From assembly GCA_025331565.1 (NCBI GenBank), contig JAFREQ010000157.1, positions 124,001 through 188,000 on the forward strand: a stretch of 64,000 nucleotides of DNA, written 5' to 3'. Origin of the DNA: Holacanthus passer (lineage: Eukaryota; Chordata; Actinopteri; Pomacanthidae). This document shows, one piece after another, positions 28,101-40,100 of this stretch (position 1 is its first letter; the number at the start of each line of letters is the position of its first letter). Under the pieces are notes generated by a model. The model did no database searches. It was not told where the DNA came from and was given only the letters and a program-made list of their open reading frames with translations. The position numbers were made by a program, and so were the translations under genes.

Positions 28101-31100
28101 GCAATGCACTAATAAACAGGTAATTATGCAACTCCCAGCTCCGCCAAAGCAGATTGTGAATCCATTAAGGCCTCTTCGCAAAAACGCCTCTTCTTCTTTT
28201 TTTTTTTCTGCCTCCACTGATTTTTTTTTTTTCCCCCTCTAAAGTGGTACGCAAAATCCCCGTGCATGCAGCCCTGTTGTGTGGGAGAGAGGCTCTCGAC
28301 GCAAAAATTCATAACAATTAACCATCAATCAGACTTAACCTCTGGGGTCACGGTAAGTGCTCCTCGCCTCGTGAATCTGCCGGCCAGATTAACACAGTGA
28401 CAAAATGTGCCTGTACATGTCAGCTAATCCATTTATTTATTCAGCTTTCTCCCAGACTGCCTGATTAATCGCTCCCACACCACCGATGGAAGGAAAGAGG
28501 GAAGAGACGGAGGGAGGAAACGTGCTGCTCTGCGCGCTCAGAGGTCCATAAGTGTGTGTCAGCATGTGTGTGTGTGTGTGTGTGTGTGCACTGAGCAGTA
28601 CCAGACTCCCCGAACACACACTTGACTGAGCATCAAAGAGTAGTATGAGAGAGCATATGTAAACAACGATGGGGATGTTCAGAGAGGTATTTGCGCACAC
28701 CTGCACACATCCATCTCTCCGAACAAACAGACAGCCTTAAATTCTCGCCGCCCACACAATCCGAGCCGGAGTGCCTTAGCAATTTTTAGAAAGTTGTATT
28801 CTTACCTTGAGTGGCAATGTAGTGATTCGGCCTGTGGTAGCCCTGCAAACAGAAGAAAAGTGGGAGAAAAGAATGAGACTCACTTCACTCTTCCTCCTAC
28901 TCATAAAAGCTGTGGTGAGGCCATCTCAGAAAACGCATGCTTTGATATTTGGTCTGTCGTCTGCAGGTTGACCCTTGCATGCAAACTCAGTTTATTTCTA
29001 CATCACAAACTTACAAACAATACTCTTTATATACGTCAGTGCACGGAGCAGATTTGAACTGTGTGAACTCCCGGTTAACAGCTGTTTGCTGCTTCAGATG
29101 TTTTCTGCAGCAAAAATTAACTTCGCCGCTTCTCCACCTTCAGATGAACTGTTTGTGAAACGGCTCTCCAGAAACACTGCGCACAGTCGGGCTGCCAGCT
29201 GTTTGCTACTGTACACCCATTCACGTCTTTGTTTCAACATCTGACCGAGCGAGGAAAATGCGCCGCTGAAAGCTAGTGACGGATGCTGCGGGATGCAAGA
29301 TGCATAAACAGTCTCCGTCACACACTCTATATGCAGCACACCTCTGGAGTGAGCAGCCAAAGTGTTGATAATCCCCATGATACAACTAACAGCACTGATC
29401 TTCACAAAAGGCCCCTAGTCTCACGGATTACTCTAATCCCTTCAAGTTTTATTTGTCCAATTCCTTGTCTTCTCTCCAGAGATATGAGGCAGGAAACAAA
29501 ACATTAGGACTTAAAGGCTCTTCCCAGGCCCTGCCTCCTCTTGATTGTCTTCTCCCCCCCCTCCACCCACCCCTGCTGCTCTGCTTATCTCCCTCATATT
29601 CAATTTAACTTGGACTGTGATTAACGCTCCTCCAATGAAGGGAGAAAGACACAAAGGATATTTTGCTCACTCTCTCTCTCTCATCCACGGGGCTCTTTCA
29701 GCTATTCAACTGTCCTCCATTTTTAATGACTTCTTTATCTCTGGACTGAGGAGGAGATTTGTTTGTGCTTTCATGTAAGTTCTGTCAAGTAAAGTGGAGG
29801 CCCGGCACGCCGTCGGATTAGAGAGGGAGAGACAGGAAGAAAGGAAGGCCCTGACAGTGGCTGTCAGGTGAGTAGAGCTTACTATAAATGGACCGGCGGC
29901 TTTTTAGACGCATGTTGCATTAGGTACATGAGAGTGTTTCTTCATGAACAACACAAAGAGATAAAAGCAGAAACGTCCATGTTGAAATTATTAATTGAAC
30001 AGGCATTGTTTCCAGGGATGTGTAAATTACTAAAGGAGAATTAAATATGTGTTATGCTCTCTGTATTTTGCTGCATTGCTTATTTCAATGATCATTTACA
30101 TTAATTCTTTCCAGTAACAGTGGGGTGTGGAATGTCTAAAATATGCAGCTTGAAATGTTTTTGCCTGCGGGCATGAATTTGTATTTTCACTCTGAATATC
30201 ATTAGATAACCCACATTTGCAAATCTGGGGTACCAACCCCATCACCTACAAAATGCGTATATATACGACTTATTTGCTTTGCCAAATACACTTTGGAGAA
30301 AACTGCCTCTATTATGTTCACTGGCAATGTTTTTATAATGATCCAGAAAGTGTGACATCCTTATGCTACACAGAAGTCAAAGGGAAGAGCCAGGCGGGAT
30401 TAGCAGCAGGGCAAAATGAGAAACTGCCCTGAGGCCCCAGACCTTAAGGGGCCCTGAAAGCCCCAGATTTATCACGTGCCAGTTGTTTCGTGGTGATTTG
30501 TCGTTTATTGCATTTTTATGATGCACAACTAATGCATCATATAGACTAAAACTATAAGGGCCTTAAGGTGGTTTCTGCATTATTACATTTCTCCATTTTC
30601 TCTCTCATTTTTCTTGTCTACTTCTGAATACTTTTACCTCTTCGGGCCTCAAATGAAACAGTATGAGTAGAAATCAGACTCCTCACAGGTCATGTCAATA
30701 CTCGACCATGATCGGTGAAGGGTTGCAAGTCAAACTAATTCAAGTTCAAGGGGCCACAAGCCAGGTGATGTCAGGTTAGGGAAAGATTATGGTTTCTGTT
30801 GAATGTCATAAAAGTGAAGTCCTGTCTTTTTCTTCAAGACAAGTCGGCGTCTACTTTTGCAATTTCTGCTGACAGCCACAGGACCACAACATTTCCCAAA
30901 GCTTAGCCAAATGCGTCGAGTTGCCTTAACATGACCATAAAAGCATTAATTGTGCTTTAGCTGTCTATTGCAGGGAAAACTTAAGAAAATAGTTTGAGAT
31001 ACACTCAGCATGACCATTTTGCATCTGCAGTTGCAAAACATGTTTCCTTCCTACGTTGATCAAAAACAGAATGTAAATAATTCAAATTGTAATTGAATGT

Positions 31101-34100
31101 AATTGTGAAGAGACAGGGCTACATGAGCGACTTGATTTCTGTGCACGTGGTCAACTCTGTATCACTGCACTCCTTCAAGCAGATAGTGCACAACCCCAGC
31201 AAAAACCTCTTTACGCCCCACGTGCAGGCAAACACAACTCTGCAGACAACAAGCTATTACACTCCGCTCTCCTCGCCTCCTGAATGCTTATGAAAATACT
31301 CAATCAGCTGCGGAGAAAAGAAACATACCCGACTGCTTCTGCTTACTCGTACATGACTCGAAATAATCGGCAGTAAAATAGAGTACAATAACAAACACTG
31401 TGGGAAATGCTCTACGCATAAGAGTTTATTGGGCAGGACAAGCTCCTAGATGGGTTAAAAAGCTTTCTGAAGAGCAAAAACATCATTACCCATCTGCCTG
31501 CATTTCTACTAAGCACTTTTTCAATGAAGCTGGCAGAGCAGTGGAAATCCTTTTCAATCAGGACCCTCTTTAATATACGTATATTCTTATCTTATAATGG
31601 GGCCCTCGCTATTGTGAGAGTCTTCTCCGCAGAGCTCCTTTCCGCTGCATAATGGGCCATAAACTGAATAGTGGGAAAGGTAAATAATTTAAGCCCCCTG
31701 CATTTGCCGTGGCACACCTTGCATTATGAATTTATGTTTGAAGGCGTAACAAGAGATTACAAATTACCACATTAGAGGGGCGGGGGAAGAGAAGATGGGA
31801 GACGGAGTGAGAGTTCTCTCCTGAGCAGAAAACCACTTAGGAAGTCAGGTACATCACCAGGCCATTACACATGGAGCGGAAGCATCTGCTCAAAGAGGCC
31901 AATGAGCTGCTGTGACTGGTCACATCCTGCTACTAACACTGCTATCAACAGTAAATCAGGTCAGATCAGGAGCTTCTATACTGTGCCAGCTAAGTGGGTT
32001 GGATCTGTTTTCGACGGGAGGCATGTCTCACGACACTTTTTAATGACTTTTACTTACTGTAAAGGTATGCACGGTCACTCGGGAGCATGTAAGTGCCGTG
32101 CTGCAAGTGCTCTCCTGTGTGTAACAAAACCCCTGTGGACGACTGCTGTCTCTATTTGATTCACTAGTGCGTCCATGAGGGTTTTCTGGTGTCTAACAGG
32201 AGAGGAGACGGCACCTGCCTTACGTCGATGTGAAGCAGAGTGAGGCTGAGAAGCAGCAATATTTCAGCACCGTCCTCACTGGGAAATGACAACATTGGCT
32301 TGTTCAGTGGTTTAAAACGCACAGACGTGAGGAGAGATCGATGTGGATGGCTGATATACAAAAACTTCGACTTTGCTTAACTCTGACCAAGATCCATTAA
32401 GTCTTGACCAGAGGCAGAAAATCAGAAAATGTTCACATGAATCTTTTTTTATGGCAGCAATATTGGCCCTTTTGACAACCTTGGTATTTGAAGTTCTTTC
32501 ACTTGAAGTTCACAAAGTTCGTCATTTAGATAAAAAGTTATCATTTAAATAAAGCAACAGAAAAGTTGTAGTGGCCAAACTTAAAAATTCAGACTTATTT
32601 TAGGCTTCTATTTGTGATGTTCAAGGCGCCGTATTGTGCTCTTTTTCTCTGTCTTGTATTTTTCAGTTTTATCTATCGTTATAACTTTTTAATGAATTAA
32701 TCATCCGTGAAACTTCTCCCCTTTTTTCTTTTCATTTTCGGTTCTCACAATGTGTTCATGCTGTTGTTCAAAGCAAAGTCCAAAACTATAACCTCAGTTT
32801 CCCCTGTGTGCTGGTTTGCCTTTTCTCTCTCCCAGCGCTGTCAGCCTCTGATCTTCATTCCTCTTAATATATCCAAGGAAAAAGAGTGATACAGCAGCCC
32901 TCTAAAGTTGAATTTAAAGGCAGTGTGTGTGTGTCTGTCTGTCTGTATGTGTGTGTGGATATGATGGGCAGGCAGTAGGGGCTGCTTTGTCCCTCAGGCC
33001 CCCCTGCGACGGTGGCACCAGCGCCCTCTCTCTCCCCGAGAGGAAGCGCAGTGACCTTTGCGTTGGTGGCGCTGGCTGGTGTGTGTACTTACATCAACGT
33101 AATTTGCATTAATGTAATCGGAGCTCTGTTCCCCCTCCAGGGCCTGCAGCCTGACACGGGAGTGATCATCTGGAAGAGAGGCGGAGAGGAAGAAACCGGC
33201 GTTGAATTAATCATATTAACGAGGGCAACAGGAGAAGAAAAGGGGGGAGAGGGACAAAGAGACAGACAGTAAAACAGAGGAACAGAGAGAGGAGGTGATA
33301 GAGGAGTGGAGGAATGACCAGACTGGCATCAAACAAAAATAAAAACAGACTTGTAGAAATGCAACATGGCTGACGAATGGCCGCTGTCATGTGAGCCTGT
33401 GTGACAATGATGCTGCTGTCAGCTTTATGATATGAAATCAGATATTAGGTGTGTGGAACGTGCTCAATGGAAGACCTTATAAACCTTCAACTGATGCTTG
33501 ATAAGGTCAGTAGTGAGAATGGAGTGAGAACACAGCGAGGATGCTGTATAACAGGCTGAACCACGATGCAATTACTCTCAATACGGACGTACATGTATGG
33601 GTGGATGTGCTTGTGAAACGAAAGCCACGCAGCCTTGACTCTTGATTATATTCATATTCAAATTCATTTGTTGTGACATTTTGTTTACATCTTCTGCTTG
33701 CTTAAGTTACGTAATGCAACTTTAAATTTATTATAATAAAATCTCCAAAAGTGGATCTTCAAGGTTTTTCCAGCAGTTAGTAAAGAGAGTTCAAATGAAC
33801 TGTCATTAATTGGCAAAATTTGAATAAGTGACATGAATTAAATATGAAAGTTCAACATCTTCATAAACATTGCCGAGGCTACATGTTTTGTGCCATATGC
33901 TGGCAAGGTTTATTTCTCACAACTGCAAAGACACTGCAGGAAGATGAATATAAAAGTAGATTGGAAAGGTCAAAGCTGCTCTCGTTGGCTGATAATAAAA
34001 CTCTGTTTGAGCAGCTTATAGTTATCCAGAGTCACAAGCCCGGCCAATAAATCAGCCTGAAGAATGGGAACGGCACACAAAAACTCATGAGCGCTCAGGA

Positions 34101-37100
34101 GGTGCTTTGTACACACATGCAATAATATTCCCATATCGGTTCTTCATGCGGTTCTCATCCTTCTTGGCAGAGTCCCATGGTGCAGACTGTCCTTCAAAAA
34201 AGCTCTGAAAAGACAGAAAACAGAAAACAGAGAGGGGGGGGGATGAAATATGGTGTCATGTGTGAGCACTCTAAATGATAACCAGGCTAAAGAACACAGC
34301 CTTCCTCTTTCAGCTCGACAACAAAAAAGAAGGAAGGGAACATTGGCAAAAAGAAAGGAAGACACAAAGAGAGATATATTCACATCATTATTAGACATGA
34401 AACACAGAGAGGATGGTGGATCCCGGGGAGCTGTGTCAAACAGCGAGTGCCATTAGGGCAGAGGCGGCGGGTGTCACGCTCAAACCTCTCCCCCTGCGCC
34501 GCTCTGCCGGGCGGAGCCACCGCAGCGGCTGTCTGTCTGCCTCATCTGAAGGACTCAATCAGCTCGTCGCGGGGAAAAATAAAGCCAGCTCATCGTCTGC
34601 AGATCAAAACCGCTCCGCTCAGATTACCCTCATGAAATATTTATCATCTCTCGCTGGGGAGATTTCCATTCTGATGGCACACCAGGCACAATTAAGCCAA
34701 ATTATGAAAATACATCTCCACTGCCAGTCCACCGCTGTTCAGCGGGGGGGGGAGGTTGGCTCCAAGCAGACTAGCCTGGACAAAAACACGTTATTGTTCT
34801 GGTTTTCTCATAGTCGGCTAATGCACATTTGAAAAGTCAGCTGATACATTAGAATGCAGAGCATCTGCAAGTAAAGATTTGAGAGCATTTATCGGAGGTT
34901 AAACAGATTGTTTGGAGGCTTTCTTTTAGTGCGGTTGGCCAGCGTGAGAGAGCCGGGCCCTTCGTCTTCAATCATCAGCGTTCTAGGACTTGATGGTTTC
35001 ATTCATCTCGGTGCTACGGCAGGCAGCGGGCCGTTTGTCTCGCAAATAAAGGTCTCCGAGACGCGCCACAAGGACATATTCCTGTATTAAGTCCTAAGGA
35101 TTAGTGATTTCACTGAGAAACAGCTTTAATATGCTAAAAATATGTCCCATCCTTCCAGCGAAGATGGAAGCGTGTCTCAGAGACGGATTATCCAGGCCTC
35201 TCCTCCTGTGGCAGTACGTCTTCAGCAAATGCACGGGCCAATGTCGTCCCCTCTGTCACTCTGAAGGATAAAGGTCTAACATCAAGCATCTGGAGACAAA
35301 TCATCCTCGAGCCGAAAGGCGTTACCTGGCGGCTTTATAATAGTTCTCTCTTAAACCGAGTGACCCTGCCCGTCTCAGACGCTACTGTCTCTTTCCTCGG
35401 GCTGTTTAGATCCTGAATTCAGTAAAAACTAATTATAGTGATAAAGCAGTTGCCAAGAGGTAGAGATTTTATGAAGGCTTTCAGTTTAAAGGCTATATTC
35501 TCATACTGGGAATAATTAGCTGCCTAGAATTCATCAGACAGTGATTGAAAAACAATGGAAGGCTCCACCTGTAAAAACTATTTTGCAGCAAAGGTCAGTG
35601 TTGTACTTAACTTCAGTGCATTTGCAAGTACTTTTTTACCATCCTCAAATTATTCCCATTGGCCCAGATCCAACTTAGTATGTTTTTAATTACAGGCTAC
35701 CTGCTGTACTCCAGTCCCAGCACGGTTAGTCTGCTTGGCTGTTTTCTTCGTCTGCAGCCACTTACTGTAAGTGAAAAGTACTTTCTGTGCGTTCAGTCGC
35801 TCTGGGAAAACCTACATAAAGCGACAACAGAGTGCTTGACACACACACCATGGGAAAGTAAAATAAAGAAAGAAAGAAATAAAGGATGGCAGCACAAAGA
35901 AGCAGAATTTTTTAGTGAGTTGCTTCTGAATGAATTAATCATTTACTGTGTGAGAAAAGGAGACTCATTCAAATTGACTAGTGCTCATTTGTGGTTGGAG
36001 CTTAAAGAGGTTCAGGATTCTCACATTAGGCCAGATGCAGCACATTTCCCTTTCACATAAAGCTGAAAACAAGTGAAATACCATGACACCATGACGTTTA
36101 ACTTGTTTTCTGCTTAGCGTTCACTAAGCTCACTCAGACTGTGCGTCAACGTGCAGAAGATTTTTGACATGCAAATACTCGTTAGGGTTTATATCAAACA
36201 TTATAAAGCTTTTGCAAAGTAGACAGCATGAGCTTGCAAGGAGTGAAATGTTGTGCAGATTTTTTTTTTTTTTCGTGTTGTTTGGTGCAAATGTAAATGA
36301 AATTTGGTATCTGGTTGGTTTGGCTATGTGATAATGAATTTATTGACCCAAACCTCAATTTCTAATTAACTACAACCCTGAAAGTTGGGATGCTGTGTAA
36401 AACACAAATGAAGCAGAATCTGATCATTTGCTAATCTTTCCTCTCAGTTAAATACAAAGACAATATATTTAATGTTTGACCTCATCTACTTCATAGATTT
36501 TTGTAAATATCTGCTTATTCTGAATTTGATGGCAGCAACATGTTTCAAACAAGTCGGGACAGGAGCAACAAAAGACTGTGAAAGTTGTGGACTGATTCAA
36601 AACACCTGTTTGGATCATTCCACAGGTAAACAGGTTCATTGGTAACAGGTGATAGTATCATGATTGGGTATGAAAGGTTCATCCTGGAAAGACTCAGTGG
36701 TTTACAAGCGAGGATGGAGAGAGGGTCAACACTTTGTCAAACATGATTGTATAAAGGAGATTAATACATGGACTCAGGAAGACTTTTTAAAACTGTTTGT
36801 TTGCAAATGATTGTTCTCTGTTTTTATTCTCATTTTACACAGCGTCCCAACTTTTTTTGATCAGGGTTGCAGTATAGCATCAGTAATTGCCGATTTGAGT
36901 CAACTCCCAAATTATTCAATTATTTTCTTACTTTTCGAACTATTCTGGCTCTTTCTTTAATTGTGTCAATTAGTTGATAAGTATGCTTTCAAAAAGCTTT
37001 TTAAAGAAACATCAAAATTAAGTTGTGGCACATTTATGGACCTCACAGTTTCTGATTATGGAAACATTTCACAGTGACATTTTAAAGACTTGACATGACA

Positions 37101-40100
37101 AAAGTAAAAAAAAAATGTCACTGTTTCACACATTTCATCATCTGATGTCAAATGCTTTGGTAACTTTGCATAGCTTCTGTTGGTGAATGCCCTTTTCAGA
37201 CTAGATCACAAATGTGAGATGTCGTAATCCCACAGGGCCTTTAAAAAGTAGCCAACAAGCACCATCAATCCGTCAGGTTTGTGATATCATCTACAAAAAC
37301 TCACAAATAACCAAAAGTATTGGCTTACCTCGTTTATCTGATCCAAAGTTAACGTACAGAATAACAAGAAGCATGGGTCAGAGAGAGATATAGTACAGTG
37401 TAAGTCAACAGGTTTAGAGGTGCACTGGGCTCCAATCTCATCATCAAAAATAAACGGTTAAAAAGGGCATTAACCTTAAGACAGATTGAGAAGACAGCAG
37501 CGGAACACAACACACAAATGAATCGCTCTGGCCAAGTGAGAATGAGCTCCGTTACACACTTCAAGCATCCCACAGGCCTTTTTTTTTGCAAAAGGCTGCG
37601 GACGGCGAGCTGACAGCAGGGTGAGGGGACGGGGCCGATAAGTTTGTTGTGCTTCCTTTTGATTGACTGTTATGCATCCATGCAACGCCGGCCACGTGAA
37701 CCCAAAACACCTTTATCCATAATGGATTAGGCCCGGAGGGCAGCCCAAAGCACTCCAGCCCCTCAATGATCTGATGCTGCAGGTAGCAATGGGAGGCTGC
37801 ATTATTTAATTCTGCAGTCATGGGGGGGGAAGTGGGGAGTTAATTACTGATAAATCTGGCCCACACATAGTCGAACTAAGCGGGGAGGGAGATGAGGAGA
37901 AAAAAACGCAGGAGGTGTGGATAAGTAAATTACAGAGAAAGAGATCAAGCAAGAGAGAGGACATGAGAGCTTCAGGAAATGTGTTCAGTGGGCGAAGAAA
38001 AAGATGCGAAGTTAAAAAGAGAAAGCGAGGATGGGGAAAGGTGATGAAGAAAGACAGAAGATGTACGATTAAAAAAAAGTGGCGGCGCCATCAGTGGGAA
38101 GGGTCAGTGCGATGTCAGATAGAAACACTGAAGCCACACGGATTAAAAAGAAAGGATTTAAAAAGTATAGCTTGAAGCCAAGTTACAACATGGCATGAGG
38201 GTGAGTCGAGGCTGGCTGGTGTGGTGATGAGGGACGGCGAGGAGCCTGGAGCGCCGCCAAGCCCTGCCAGCCTCCCGCACTAATGAGAGGAAATGAGAGT
38301 GATGCTCTTCTGGGGCAAAATCTTTTGTTTTGGTGTCAGCGAGAGGCACCGTGTCAGATTACGAACGCCGCCGTGTGACAACAGTCTTAAGAGAGCAGCG
38401 GGCTGCCATCGCCGGAGCCTAATCGGACCTGATTCAGATAAAGGAGGGGACATGGCTAACACACAGCTAGCTGTTCCTTACACATTTTTGTGGGGGTGGG
38501 CGGTGACGGGGGGGTTTGCATTTCAAGTTGGTCTACAGCTGAGTCTCTGAGGGGAACTGGGATGGCAGCATTTGACGCAAAAACACACACACACACGCAC
38601 GCCAAACACACATTCACTGCGAACAAGGAACAGATGAACAACAAAACGAATCACACCGTAAACACACTGAGACGGGGTACATTAACAATTTATCATAAAA
38701 GTGCATCTGGGGAGAAACAAAACAGTTGTGCTGTGCAGTGCAAAACAGAGAGAGAGAGAGAGACAGACAGAAAGAGAGAGAGAGACAGATACAGAGAAAA
38801 AGACAGGGGGCCACAGATGAAGCCTTGCATCAGACTGATAAACATTTCCTCTCAAGAACGTCCGTGAAGATGTTACAAGTCTATCACCAGGCTTTATTTG
38901 TGTTTGCAACCTTTATAGCAGGGAGTGAGGGGGGGGGCAGCTGGGCCAGGTCCTACCTCGTACTCCTCCTTGAAGCCGTAGCCCTCGGCGCACTTCATCT
39001 GGGTGATGTGCTGGAGGAGGTCGGCCACACGGATGGCCGGGTGCAGCTGACCCGTCTGGTACGGCACGTCCACCGGCTCCCGCTTCCTCAGGGAGTGAGT
39101 GTGCGACTGAACCAGGCTGCTGGTGTCGCTGCCCATGTTCTGGCTCTCGTCTGCGGGACACAAAGAACAGGGACGGGCCAGAGCAGGTCAGGACAGAGAG
39201 GCTGGCGTTGGGTGATTCATCTGCATTTTGTTATACATGTGGGTGACATAGTGCTTGAAGCAGTAAATGGCGGCGGCGCTTCATGAGTTCAATATAAAGC
39301 TGAGTTAAGTTAAGGTGCTGTCGCTCACACCAGTTCATATCTCACAACTGTTCCCATTAACAGATGGCACATTATCTCATTTACTGGTAAGCATTATGTC
39401 ACCACCCTCCAGATTGACAAACAACTCTCAACTAGTAATCTGTTTGTTATGGATGGTCACAACAACACAACATCATTGAGTAATAGGATGAATCATGTGG
39501 TGGGAAGGTTCAGGTCCATCTGTCTCAGTGTGTGGCTGGAAGATATTCAATATTACAGGCCTACTGTACTGTACGACAGCCTATAGCCATTAAAATACAA
39601 TTTACACTATATTAGCATTTAATATGGCTACTGTCAGAAAAAAAGCAGTCAGCGGCCCTAAACTGCAAGAAACAGTGTAGAGCGATCGTAAAAATCCACA
39701 TGAAGATGCTGTAAAACAACAAGTTTACTGTTTTGTTTTTTTTACTGGCAGTACAGTATGCTGGTTTGGGCTGCAGCTCATATTGAGAGTCAGAGTCCAT
39801 TCCAGCTCTTTCATACTGTAATCCAGTCAGTGGCAGACATGAGGCACAGATGCTGTGGGGGAGCCAGCGGACGATGGAGGGTGTCCAGAAACATGAAGGA
39901 GGAGGAGGATGTGAGGGGGGGTGCGGTGGGCCACAGTGAGCATGTTGCAGCAGGCACCGTCAGAAGCATCACACAGACACAGCGTGGATTCAACCCCTGC
40001 CACCCGTTCTTCCCCCGTAAAATGAAAGAAAAAAAAAAAAAAGATCAAACCTAAAAAAAAAAACAACAAAATAAAAAAAAAAAAAAAAAACAGGAGGGAA

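Larger units (their letters stand above)
20711..28805 (-). other. Intron 11-12 (8.1 kb)
   Basis: The largest intron here. It holds a Tc1-like element, a SINE remnant, a percomorph-type dispersed repeat, (GT)n, (CT)n, (TG)n and poly-A tracts (listed separately). It also has transposon-free stretches with TAAT- and ATGCAAAT-type motifs (22240-22440, 27600-28400). Confidence 0.65.
34205..38956 (-). other. Intron 8-9 (4.8 kb)
   Basis: Contains one copy of the TACAACCCTGA-family MITE, a GA-rich tract at about 38749-38806, and the tentative 9-nt microexon. The 34400-35500 stretch is complex sequence without recognisable repeats. Confidence 0.65.

Noticed and set aside
34413..34832. 139-residue plus-strand frame in intron 8-9
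   Set aside because: Low-information sequence with no recognised domain, lying inside an intron whose boundaries are well supported. More likely an accidental frame.
38726..39286. 186-residue plus-strand open frame
   Set aside because: It overlaps exon 8 antisense. The frame is open because of codon structure in the real exon and a GA repeat. No domain recognised.
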